Source of the DNA: Alviniconcha marisindica | Lineage: Eukaryota > Mollusca > Gastropoda > Provannidae | Assembly: GCA_018857735.1 (NCBI GenBank) | Contig: JABMCL010000049.1 | Span: forward strand, 248,001 to 312,000 | Length of the DNA: 64,000 bases | Direction: 5' to 3' | Part shown: piece by piece, positions 1-12,600 of the stretch | Layout: every line of letters starts with the position of its first letter | Position numbering within the stretch: the first letter of the stretch is position 1 | Position numbers and translations under genes: made by a program | The notes under the pieces: model-generated | Database searches by the model: none | What the model saw: the letters and a program-made list of their open reading frames with translations, nothing else | What the model was told of the DNA's origin: nothing

Positions 1-559
1 CGATTTACAGGAGTATGGACAACCGATTTACAGGGGTGTTGGAAGATGGATGTCACACACTGCCACATGCCAGTCAGGATTTCCCCCTTCCGCCTTGCTT
101 ACCTTACTGGATCTGAGAGAATGGTCTGTGTTGATTAGCTCTCACTTCTCGAGGCAATCAGGCTGAGAGCATACATGTGGGACTGTTTCCATCATCATTA
201 TCAATCAAGATGTAACCTCACTGGTGAAACTGGCATTTTCAGGATGGTGACTGCTTGACTGGGAAACCCCTCTTGACTTTGTTGGTCACTGGTGACTGAG
301 GAATTTGTGTGCATTGCGAGTTGCATCAATGAGATCTTTGACAGAGCACTTATGACTTTTGACAGAGTATATATGCTCCATTAAAAAGTGTTCATAACTC
401 ATTTATAATATTCACAATATGAATGAACCACAGCGATTTAAAAAAAAGAAGTGTTTTTCACAAAGGGTTTCAAGGGTTGCAAAACAGGAACCAAACCGAA
501 GCTGCTAATTAAACTGAACCAATTTAGGAACATAAACATATTTATAGAGAGAGACGGAC

Positions 560-561
<2 letters not shown>
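1..561. other. Intronic sequence, no gene seen
   Basis: Moderately AT-rich sequence that should lie inside the CDKL5-type gene, downstream of its 46-bp coding exon. I searched the minus strand for the next kinase exon, which should encode the segment after VAIKKFKDSE, and did not find it here. There are no transposon domains and no clear tandem repeat. Confidence 0.4.

Positions 562-604
<43 letters not shown>
562..604. repeat. (GT)n microsatellite
   Basis: Uninterrupted GT dinucleotide tract of about 21 units. Reading frames through it are artefacts. Confidence 0.97.
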
Positions 605-605
<1 letters not shown>

Positions 606-1680
606 CATCAGGGCCCATATATATATAAAGAGCAACTAAAGTTACAGGTGTACAACCCCCAATCCTGATTTACTAAAGGGTCCACAAGTCTGGTTACCAT
701 TCCATATGCATGAGTCATCAAAAGATTCCAAAACAGCTATTTGCCTATGTCCATTTTAGTTCAGGAAATTTCACTGTTTTACCAACAATGCAACACGCAC
801 AATTCTGAAAATTTGATACTAATTGGACACTGCACGAGGACAGCCTTGTCAGCTTCAAACAGGGTTCACCATCATAACAGCAGACATCAGTGACCCAATG
901 ACCCCTTCCTATTTGAGATTTCCTGTCCCCTCCTTATCTTCCCTGTCAATTATGATGTTTCTTGATGCATGAATCCAAATTTTACTGAATAATTTGTAGT
1001 TTTCGATGGTATGTTGGACAGCGTTGGTCTGTAGAAATATTCATTTTCTCCTCAATAGTAACCTCTGGGTAACAGTAGGATCAGTTAGTTCTTGGATTTC
1101 GATGTCCTGTCAACCGCACAGGGTCAGCTCAGGATGAATCACACACTCAAACTTATCTTACACCAGTTCAAAACACAAGTCATTAAATCACAAACTGTTG
1201 CAATGTTAAAAACCAACCATTTCTCTATCAATACACCATAATACACCTTTTGGAACCCATTTACATTCTGTAGGCACTCATAACTGGAACCTGCTTAAAT
1301 TGCTTGTGACTATCAGGAAGGTGCTGGTGACCTATACTACCCTGCAGACCCACATGGGAAAGTGTTAGCCAAAACTAATGCAGTTAAAAAGTAGGGAGAG
1401 GATTTGGGAAAAAATGAAAGCAAATGGACAGGGAAGATAGAAATTAACTCCAGAAAGAAATTTCTGGCAGTGGGCAAAGTATGCATGGCTATATTCTGAT
1501 CCACCCCAGGCTAAAGGGAGAATATTTGTCAGCTCTGGGCTCTCAGCACAGGGGACTTTCATTTCTGCATCTGCAGTATGGCACTGTTGGTCAGCAGCAT
1601 CAGCACCGCTATCTTTATACAGAGTTTAGGCTGCTTAAACTTAGACAAATAAGTGTATAACCTATGTTCCCATTTGTTAC
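605..1680. other. Intronic sequence; part of a dispersed repeat at 1040-1200
   Basis: No exon was recognised. The stretch around 1085-1200 (TTGGATTTC, then CCTGTCAACC and CACAGGGTCA) is clearly similar to 59165-59260 in the same orientation, so both are copies of an unclassified dispersed repeat. The rest is featureless to me. Confidence 0.45.
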
Positions 1681-1686
1681 AAACAC

Positions 1687-1721
<35 letters not shown>

Positions 1722-1772
1722 CACACACATGCATGCACACATACACATGCACGCACACCACCACACACACAC
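1681..1772. repeat. (CA)n microsatellite, interrupted
   Basis: CA-rich tract with AA, TG and CG interruptions over about 90 bp. Confidence 0.95.
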
Positions 1773-2400
1773 ACTACATCTATCATGCTGTTACAAGGCT
1801 GCTTGTAATTGTGTCTGGACAGAGGCCACAGCTGCAGTGGAGAGTTACCCTTGGGCACAAAGTCACTCAGTGCCGAGTTCCAGTCCTATGTTTGTCTGCA
1901 CTGTGTATTGTGTCTACCTGATGATGTTTTGACTCCATTCCAACTGCCTCAGCCCCACTGACTGCACCACCATGAAAATAAACTGGTAAAAAAAATAATG
2001 ATCCCTCTTTGCATCACTGACTGTGCCACTGTGCAAATAAAGTGACTGAAAATAATCACCCTTCAAATTATTGGTCTTCTGAGTGCAGCAGCATTGGTTC
2101 TCATTTGCTGGAGAGAAGGGCTGACGGGATCCATTGCAAAAAGCACAAAACACAATCAATAGTAAGAGATGACCATGACTCAACTGACTGAGAACTCTTT
2201 CCAGCTCACATAGCCTAAAAGTGCCTCTGGGCTAGCGAAACAATGGTACTGGTATTCCATAACAAAGCAGCTCTCTCAAAGCAGGACAGCTGAACACAGT
2301 GTGTAGCTGTTGCCCCAAAATGCACAACAGCAATGCTTTACAAGCTTTCCTCCCAGTGCAACCTCCATTGTTGTCCCCAGTAATACTGACAGTGTCCATT

Positions 2401-2401
<1 letters not shown>
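1773..2401. other. Intronic sequence, no gene seen
   Basis: Unique-looking sequence between two dinucleotide tracts. Two short similar segments (CTGACTGYRCCAC... near 1955 and 2020) suggest a small diverged duplication of about 65 bp. No splice-flanked coding segment was recognised. Confidence 0.35.

Positions 2402-2470
<69 letters not shown>
2402..2470. repeat. (GT)n microsatellite
   Basis: About 34 uninterrupted GT units. It is one of the longest in the window. Confidence 0.97.
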
Positions 2471-2471
<1 letters not shown>

Positions 2472-2909
2472 ATACCTACGTCATGCTTGTGCACAAAATG
2501 TACAGTTTTCGGTCATTTCAATGTTTTTCTGGACACAGATATCTTCACTTTAATAACTCACACAAGTTGAATGATGGATTCTGTTCTTCATGACTGTTTT
2601 TTAAACTGAAAAACCATTTACAAGTAAGCTGACATGCAAAAACTGAAACACCTCTGTTAATCATTAACAACTCCCTTCCCCAAGTTAATTCCTCTCCCCA
2701 AGTTAAAACCCACTTGACCTCAAATTACTCAATACTTCAGCTGTCACCCAGACCCTAAAACTACAGTCAAACAATGATAATGAGCAAGAGGCAAAAATAA
2801 AAGAAGCTGATTTAAACACATGCACCTTAATTGCTGTCAAAAAAACTAAATTCACAAATGTATGTATACTTTCTCTCTGTAATTGTATAAAGCTGATATT
2901 ACACATGTT

Positions 2910-3330
2910 GTATGTCTACCTCCACTGTCTATAAAACTGATTCCATGCATGCAAGTCTACCATCACTGTCCATCTATAAAACTGATTTTACACAAGCATG
3001 TCTACTTTCACCATCTATAAAACTGATTTTACACAAGCATGTCTACTTTCACCATCTATAAAACTGATTTTACACAAGCACGTCTACTTTCACCATCTAT
3101 AAAACTGATTTTACACAAGCATGTCTACTTTCACCATCTGTAAAACTGATTTTACACAAGCACGTCTACTTTAACAATCTGTAAAACTGATTTTACACAA
3201 GCACATCTACTTTCACCATCTATAAAACTGATTTCTCACATGTAGCTCTACCTTTGCTGTCTAAAAACTAATTTCACACACTTAAGTCTACCTTCACTGT
3301 GTTCAGAAAAAGCTGAGTTCACACATGTAT
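2910..3330. repeat. 41-bp minisatellite built from the CDKL5 exon donor region
   Basis: About ten units of roughly 41 bp (GTCTACTTTCACCATCTATA then AAACTGATTTTACACAAGCAT on the plus strand). The inner units are nearly identical. The outer units diverge toward the sequence at 3590-3648, which is the 3' end of the 46-bp kinase exon plus its splice donor. Read on the minus strand, several units therefore carry AAG|GTAGAC-type 5' splice-site look-alikes. It sits in the intron just downstream of that exon. Confidence 0.9.
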
Positions 3331-3600
3331 GCATGTATGGGGGGTAGGGGGGGGGGGAACAGAGGTGGGAGAAGAGGGAGATTATACATACATATCACTA
3401 CATACTGCCCATCTTAATGCAGGAGTCACTCTGGTGGTGACAGTGTAGCCACAGATATATAATAAAGAAAAAGAGTGCTGCCCAGTGGACTTGGTATGGA
3501 AGGCTGATATTCTGAACACTCAGGTGTTTGCACAACAGTGGAGCTGCCAGCAAGGAATGTAAAGGTGAAGAAGTTCTCAAGTAGACACAGGTCTACATTT
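3331..3600. other. Intron sequence with G-rich tract
   Basis: Contains a run of G at about 3340-3358 and purine-rich sequence up to 3380, which could form unusual structure. Near 3590 the sequence again resembles the 41-bp unit and runs into the exon boundary. Confidence 0.4.
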
Positions 3601-3635
3601 GCTGTTTAAAACTGATTTCTTATATGAATGTCTAC

Positions 3636-3681
3636 CTTCGCTGTCCTTGAATTTCTTGATGGCCACCATCTCCCCGTTCTC
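3636..3681 (-). CDS. CDKL5: CDKL5 coding exon, 46 bp (ATP-lysine exon)
   Basis: On the minus strand, acceptor CTGTTTTCAG is followed by 46 bp encoding ENGEMVAIKKFKDSE plus one base, then donor GTAGAC. It enters in phase 0 and leaves in phase 1. The following exon should supply the alphaC-helix segment and is outside the window. The donor region is the apparent parent of the 41-bp array at 2910-3330. Confidence 0.9.
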
Positions 3682-6600
3682 CTGAAAACAGAGACACCAG
3701 GTGAACAACACAGAGTAGGCCAAAATAGTGACATACAACATCAACAGCAGACAATATTGCTAGGCCACAGAGAGAATGACTGAGCAACGCACAACTGGAA
3801 GAACAAAGAGTATGGCCGAGTAAGACACACACAACAGAGATTAGGACTGAGTAAGATGTAACATGAACAAGACACAGTATGACTGAGTAAGATATAACAT
3901 TAACTACATGAGCGGGGCTGAGTAAGACACAACATGAACCACAGCTAGTAGGACTAAAACTAAAACAACAGAAAGAACAACTAAGTGAAACACAACATGG
4001 ACAACAGCTAGTAGGACTAAAACTAAAACAACAGAAAGAACAACTAAGTGAAACACAACATGGACAACAGCTAGTAGGACTAAAACTAAAACAACAGAAA
4101 GAACAACTAAGTGAAACACAACATGGACAACAGCTAGTAGGACTAAAACTAAAACAACAGAAAGAACAACTAAGTGAAACACAACATGGACAACAGCAAG
4201 TAGGACTAAAACTAAAACAACAGAAAGAACAACTAAGTGAAACACAACATGGACAACAGCTAGTAGGACTAAAACTAAAACAACAGAAAGAACAACTAAG
4301 TGAAACACAACATGGACAACAGCTAGTAGGACTAAAACTAAAACAACAGAAAGAACAACTAAGTGAAACACAACATGGACAACAGCTAGTAGGACTAAAA
4401 CTAAAACAACAGAAAGAACAACTAAGTGAAACACAACATGGACAACAGCTAGTAGGACTAAAACTAAAACAACAGAAAGAACAACTAAGTGAAACACAAC
4501 ATGGACAACAGCTAGTAGGACTAAAACTAAAACAACAGAAAGAACAACTAAGTGAAACACAACATGGACAACAGAGAGTAGGACTGCAACATGAGCAACA
4601 CAGAGTGTGACTGAGCAAAGCACAACATGAACAACATACAGTATGACTAAGACACAACATGGACAAGAGAGAGTATGACTGAGTAAGACAAGAAGACATT
4701 GGCAAAACAGTCATAGTTATTTTGATTATGCAAGCCCTCACTCAGACAAACACTTTAATTTTGTTATAATCACTATGACCTTGACTCTGAACACAGCATT
4801 CCAGTGTTTTCACTGGACACTGGCTTATGGTGATCTACCATCACACAAAGTTTGGTTGCAGATGAATCACTATTTCAAAAGACATAGTAGTTAGTCATTA
4901 ATGATAGAAGCCAGCACTGTGACCTTGACCTAAAAGATAGCAAACCATTTATTTCTGTGTGCCAGTCTGACCCAGGGCCTAGATGATGCACCACCAAACC
5001 CAGTTTTGTTACAAAAGGTTGAGCAGTTCAGAAGATATCCTCTGGACAAAGCCAGTGAGGTGGACAGACAGGGTGCTTCCAGTTTACACCCCATACTTTG
5101 TTACAGGGGAAGCAAGACTGAACAAGACACAACATCAACAGAAGAGAGTATGGATAAGACACAACATGATGTGAGCAAGCAGGATGGAATAAGACATAAT
5201 ATACAAACAGCTTAGGATGGCTAAGACCAGATAAAGGCTTTTAGCCTAAGTAAATCTGATCACTATATCATATCATGTACAACAGTAAATATGGCTAAGA
5301 CAAACAATGAACAACAAAGGGTAAGACACAAAATGAACAAAAAAAAATAGGACTGAGTAAGACACACCACCACCAAGACACAACATGAACAACAGAGGGT
5401 TTGGATGAGATGCAACATGAACAACAGAGGGTATGACTGAGACACAACATGAACAACAGAGGGTATGACTGAGACACAACATGAACAATAGAGGGTATGA
5501 CTGAGACACAACATGAACAATAGAGGGTATGACTGAGACACAACATGAATAACAGCAGTTGCAACTAAGACACAGCCTGAAGAACAGAGAGAATGGCCTA
5601 GTTAGACATGATATGAATGACAGAAAGCATGGCTCAGCAAGATACAACATAATAACAATAATAGAGGATATTTCTGCCATCCCATCTCAGATGAGAGCTC
5701 AAGGTGCTTATGAAAGGCACTGAGGAATAAAGGGGGTGGGGGTAACATAGTGTATGCAACAACACATACTAAGTAATGTGTGTATGCAACAACACATACT
5801 AAGTAATGTGTGTATGCAACAACACATACTAAGTAATGTGTGTATGCAACAACACATACTAAGTAATGTGTGTATGCAACAACACAACTCCAATCATCAT
5901 ACTATACAAATACTACAGGTCACTCAACAGCAAAAAACAATGCACTACATACACAACTTGGTGGGGGTGGGGGTTCGGGTGGTGGGGGGGGGGAGGGGGA
6001 ATACATACAATCCAAATCACTTGGGGGGTATACACCACAATCCAAATTATCCCCCCCACACACACACACATACACATACACATTGATGGACTGGGATTTG
6101 GACACAGTTACACCTACTGCACCTTAAAATTGACACAGTGACAGAGAAGAGGTGGATCTTTAGTGGAGTTTTGAAGTTCAGCACGATTTGAGCATGATGA
6201 ACAGAAAATGGGAGCCTATTCCAGATGACAGGACCAATATAACAAATGGCATGCTGCCCTTGAAACTTCTTACGTCTGATTCGAACGTGAAAAATATGTG
6301 ATATGCTGATGAGCCAGAGACCAAGATAGAGAGTACAGCTGAAGATCAGCAAGATGTGGAGGTGGCAAACCCAAGATAACACTGTAACAGAGAGTAGCTT
6401 TCTTGTACTCAGTTCTGTGAGACACTGGAAGCCAGTGCAGGTCAGCTAAAAGAGGGCTAATAGGTTAAGGCCTGGATGCTCTGCAAACAAGACTGGCTGC
6501 ACAGTTCATGACCCTTTGACATTTGTCTACATTTCTGAGGAATACCAGCACCCAAAGAGTTGCAATAATCTAAATGAGGGACAACAAGAGAGGAGACTAG

Positions 6601-9600
6601 GGTCTTAATGGGTCTTTCATTCTCAAAACATGCAGGTGGCAGCTCTTGCTAGCCTGTTTTCTCATAGCACGACTGTTGTCAAAGATGATGCCAAGACTAA
6701 GAGCAGAATCAACAAAATCAACACAAGTCTAATTTGTAAAGAAGCAGGAAGATTCGCAGACTGTGAAAGACCTAAAGTGCTTCTTTCTTGTCTTTGCTGA
6801 GTTGTATTTCACTCCACTAACACTAAATTGCACATCAATGACCATAGAATTGATATCAGAATAATGTACAATTCTGTGTCATCTGCTAACATATAATATA
6901 TGCAGAACAGGGTGATAATCTACTATTTTAGATAGAGGCTGTGTGTACAGAATAAATGAACAGGACGAAGAACAGAACCCTAAGTACACCATAGAGTATG
7001 GGGGGAAGGATCAGAATGGTAACCCTGGACAGACATGGTTTGCATTCTTTCTGTCCTGTACGATTCAAAGACCATAAATGTTGTTCCAACTCGTATGACT
7101 GAGTAAGGCACAACATGAACAACAAAGAGTATGACTAAGACACCACATGAACACAGCTGCTCAGTTACAAAAGGTTCAGCATTTCAAAGATATCTTCTGG
7201 ACAGAACCAGACAGACAGATGGGCATGGTGATTCCACTAACCCCCCCCCCCCCCTTTCAAACTTTGTTACAAGGAATATAACAAAGAGTCTGACTGAGCA
7301 AGACAACATGAAAAACATGATAGTATGATACTCAGTGAGTATGTTCAATTCAGTTCAAAATATGTGCTTCAAAAAGCCTATACTGCTCCACCCCATCTCT
7401 CAGCAGTTTCCCAACCATTACAGTCTCTACTATTCTATGTGTATCAGCCTTCACTGTGACCATGACCTTGAAGACAGCAATATAACTGTAAGACACAACA
7501 TGAACGACACAAAGTATGACAGTGTTTCAAGACAGTATGACTGTGTAGGGCACAACATGAACAGAATATGATTATTATGAAGCAAAACACAACACAAACA
7601 ACAAACAGCACAACTGAGTAAGACACAACACACACAGAAAGTATGACCGTAAGGCACAACATGAACTACAGTGAGTATGAATGAGCAAGGTACAACATAA
7701 ACAACAGACAGTATGACTGTGTAAGACACACACAAAACAGAGAGTATGATTAAAGCACAACACAAACAACAAAGAGTATGACTGTGTATAATGCAACATA
7801 AGTAACAGATAATATGACTGTGTAAGACACAACACAAACAACACAGAGTAAGACAGCGTTTCAAATGTTTTCAAACAATCATTTCTGGTTTGCTAAATCT
7901 CTTCTAAAGCCACAGCACATAGCACATATCTGGAAGGGAAAGGGCCCATGGCAGTCATTATTCATTCATAATCAAATATCCAGAGACATTGCACAATAAC
8001 AAATCACTTTCCCAACTGATGAAGAATGATGAGTTCAACGTACTCAGCCCACTTTAGAGGCATTATTTTCAGGTTCTCTTCGATTTGCATAACACAATAA
8101 GCAATATTTAAAGTATACCAACACTTTCAACAACAACAAAAGAGAGAGAAAAAAGACTGCTGGCTGCGATTAAGGTAAAAGGTACATGCACAGTACACCT
8201 ATGCATACATGCATATATTCTTTAAATAAAGTAGAAAACAACTGGGCAGGACAACTGAGCTGTTCAAAGCTGTCCGATCTCAAGTGAACTTCAAATGCTT
8301 TGCTCAAACCCTTCAGCCCAGTCAATGACTGGACCTCACCCTTACTCCCCATGACCCCAACCAAGAAAAGGGATAAGCACAAAGCCTGCCAGATAACAAA
8401 CCCAAGGTCTTGCCCCTGAATGCTTTGAATACAATCCCTTGTTTAATCACCATAGTTGGAGCCACTGACACTATAACCATATCAATCAGAGCTGACAGGT
8501 TCTAATCTGGGGTTTGAAAATGTTCTAAAAAAGGTACACAGATCCACACAAACATCTAAACAGCTCAACGGAAAAGCAGAAACTCCTATCTGCCCCCCCC
8601 CCCCCCCCACCCCTCCCTTTCCAATTCTTAAAGGGGTAGAGAAAGTATAAAGAGAGCCTCGAATATGATCCCTTACAGAAACTTTGGGAGACGGCACTGG
8701 CACGCAGGTCTACCCTAATGCTCAGTCAAGCTCAATGAACACAAGAGAACAAGTCAGGGGGAAAATGACTGGTTAAAGGCCTTATCACACTGACCACAGT
8801 GGCTGTTACAGTGTTAGTGTTAGAACACCACACCATTCACTGCTCAGGCCTCTCTCAAGCCCCCTGACCTAAAATCCTTTTCATCCAACTCTGACAGATA
8901 AACACTGTCTCAGACATAAAGTTGACAGAACAGATTATCTTTACCTAAATGATTAATTCAATTCTGCTGAAACAAAATGGGTGCGAGAACTATGACAGGA
9001 ACAGTAAAAAAAAAAAGACAAACATGTCATACCTTGTGGCGACATTTTAGCACAACGCCGTAGGCTCCTGAAATAAACCAAAAGCACTTTAAAAAGAAGT
9101 GTCATAGGTCAAACAGGAAGAATAAAAAATTAATACTAATAAAGTGCACAAAATGGAACTGTAGTGTTATTTAGTGTTAATATGAAGCATTTAAATCATT
9201 TTATTATTCACTTAGCAGAGAAACAGTTTAAAACTCTGACTCAGTCCTGAGAGTTAGACATATTAGTACATGTTTGAATACCTGTATGTATGAGGAAGCA
9301 CCATAATACAATCTGACTAGTACATCCCTTAACATCTACATGAGCCAATGTTCTGAGCATGCAACCAATACTGATAAGTAATAGTAGAAACAGGAGTAAT
9401 GTCTTCCCCCAGTGACAGCCCACATATAGAGATTTTTGGTTGATTTGTCATTGGTTTGGCATTGCAATGTGGAAGAACATCAGAACTAAACAAAAACAAT
9501 GTGTGGTCTATGACTCTTTGTCTCTTTCCAACAATAATCTTAAATCATTCAACTGATAATGCTGGCTTTGGTAGCATACAACCCCATATCCTGTATATAT

Positions 9601-9601
9601 A

Positions 9602-9659
<58 letters not shown>

Positions 9660-12600
9660 ATTATTATTATTATTCAGGAAATATTAGAACAGATTGTGAA
9701 CATCATTCACATCCACAGGTGTGCTAAAAAGCCTAGTGCTAACTGCTATCAGTTAGTACAACACACATGCTAAACTTCACAAAAATGCACACTGAGCACA
9801 CCTGCTCAATCAGTGCATAATCACTCAATCAATTATTTGATACAACTTTAACTAAGTAGTGGACTCTCATTAAGACACAAAACTTGAAAACAAACAAGGC
9901 CTGTTGCCCTGAAGGCAAAAGAACATTAACAAAAGGATTTTTAAACAATAAAAACTGTTGTGTGCCCATATAATTATTGTAGGTCACAATGTTACTATTG
10001 TCAGTATTTAAGCCAACTTTGTTTGCACGTGGTCTGTTAATTGTAATAGTTGGTTACAAAGAGATCACTGCTACAAAAAATATCAGATTGAAAAGCATCC
10101 ATGTTTCAATGAAACTTTGAACCCTTCCTGTGACCTTGACCGTGAATACAGCAACCCCAAAAAAAATTTCACAAGGCATTCCAGCTTATGATGATGTACC
10201 ATTACACTAAGTTCGGCTGCAAGAGGATCAGCAGTTAGGAAGATACAGCAGAAATGGTCATGTTTTGTTTATTTGAGGCCTCATTTTGACCTTAAGCTTG
10301 AAGATAGCAATCTTTTTGTGAGACACTCCAGCTCATGATGATGCATCAGCACGCCAAGTTTGGCTACAAAAGGTTCAACCATTCAGAAGATATCCAGGCA
10401 AACATTAACTAACATTTTGAACCTCTGCTGTGACCTGCACCTTGAACACAGCAAGCCAATATTTTCACAACACATTCCAGCATTGATGAGGTTACAATTA
10501 TTTTTTTTAAATTCAGAATATAATAGAAATACTAATTAATTCAGAATATATAACAGAAACAGACATACCTCAATTATCTGAGCTTGACTCTGACAGCAAC
10601 TGATTTTATTTTATTTTTAATTTGTTTCTGACACTCCAGGTAATGATGATGCACCACTGTACAAAGTTTGATTTTAAAAGGTTGAGCAAATTAGAAAATA
10701 TCCACTGAGCCAGACAAAACCTGGGGACACCTTACTTCCAATATACCCCCTCCCCCCCCCCCCCCCCAACTTTATTACAGGTGGTATAAGAAACAAAAAC
10801 CACCACCACATATAACATCTGAACAGCAATCTCACACTATGTCACAGTGTAGTCAAGATGTGCCTATTCTGGCTACATAAGGCGGTTGATCAATATTTGT
10901 CTAGGAACCAGCTTCAAGTTGATTACTGTGTAAGCCACAAAGGTCTTCAATGGTGAAAAGAAAGCCTGGACCGGAGTCAAACAGTCAAACAGCCTGTGCA
11001 CTGAACAAAGGCTTCTTCACCTGTAGTAAAGCCTAAAGGGGTGGAAGTGGTGGAAACCTGTACTGGCTGCACTGCCGCCAGAGCTCTGGGGGTACAGCAC
11101 GGCACAGCATAGCACAGTACTCTGTGTCAACACTTCAACAATCAAGGCCCCCAAGCACAGTATGACTTTATGGCCCCTTTTCAGTCCCACACATTGATTT
11201 CCCAGTAGTTTGAATTCAAATTCAATTCCTTACAGCAATAGTTTCAATGTGTAAAAAAGTCCAACTTTCAGACTTGAAACTGAAAGTGGGAAAATACATG
11301 TTGTTTAAAGCACTTGTGCATTCAAAACAAACTTTTTAAACTCTATGGCAACAAACCAATTCTTCAATCAACACAATATGTTTTAGATGCATGTTTTTCT
11401 CATCATTTCTGCACTATTGTTTGTTTGCAAATGCCTTCACTTTTTCCTATTGTTCCCATTTATGCCAAGTTTAAACAAGGTTTGACACACTGAGTGGAAA
11501 AATACCCTCCCCCCCCTACCCCCCTCCCTTCCCATATGTGCCTTGGTACTGTAAGTCACAGTGTTATCATCAGTGTACTACACATGGCCACAGTGGCTTG
11601 CATTTGGTCTGGTTATTAGCAGTACATTAACACACCTAGTTTGGCTGCAAAGAGATCAATGGTACCAGAAAAAAAATAAGACTGACAAATATTCCATGAA
11701 GTTCTGAGCCACCACTGTGACCTTGACCTTAGCAATCCAATTTTTTCACAAAACACTGACTTACAATGAAGTAGACAGATACACAGATAACTGCTTTTCA
11801 GGCTAAGTCAACCATGATGGCTATATAAGACAAAACACATTTTGTCTAACTGCAATAAATGCAGAAAGATATTTACATGATAAAATGACCACACCGTCTA
11901 TTAAAAACCAGAGGTAGAAACTAAGAAAGTGGGTGAAAAACAGATCCAAAATGTAACAAAAACATATAACTTTCCAAAAAAGTGGATCTCCTTCAAATAA
12001 TCAGAAATGCAATCCTGGGATACATCCTGGAACAACATCCTCAATGACTGAGCTATAAAAGGCCGCTCCATTGCTTCAATCAGATCAGAGCAAAAAAAGC
12101 AAAAAACTTCTATAGTAACTCATCACATGGGATGCACACAGGTGGCTCCCCTCCCTTAAAAAGAAGAAAATAGGAGTGAAGTGCCTGAAACAGCATTTGC
12201 ATGGGCAGTGGAGGCACCTCTAGTGCAGCATGTCCAAGGTTGCTGAAATCCTGCAGCCACATACCATCCTACTTCTGGCTGTCCCTGAAGCTGTATTTCA
12301 ACACAACAATGCCAGACCCCATGCAGCATGTTATGTTACACCACACACTTCCTTGCCAACAACAATGCCAGACCCCATGCAGCATGTTATGTTACACCAC
12401 ACACTTCCTTGCCAACAACAATGCCAGACCCCATGCAGCATGTTATGTTACACCACACACTTCCTTGCCAACAACAATGCCAGACCCCATGCAGCATGTT
12501 ATGTTACACCACACACTTCCTTGCCAACAACAATGCCAGACCCCATGCAGCATGTTATGTTACACCACACACTTCCTTGCCAACAACAATGCCAGACCCC

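Noticed and set aside
1559..1858. Frames of alternating Cys-Val or His-Thr
   Set aside because: Translation of (GT)n/(CA)n tracts. The same applies at 451-639, 2276-2593, 29021-29261, 34560-34787 and 60282-60557.
3632..4741. Minus-strand frame of 369 codons, Cys/Ser/Phe-rich
   Set aside because: It is the 63-bp array read in a multiple-of-three frame. The periodic peptide is a by-product, there is no domain, and it runs across a real kinase exon in another frame.
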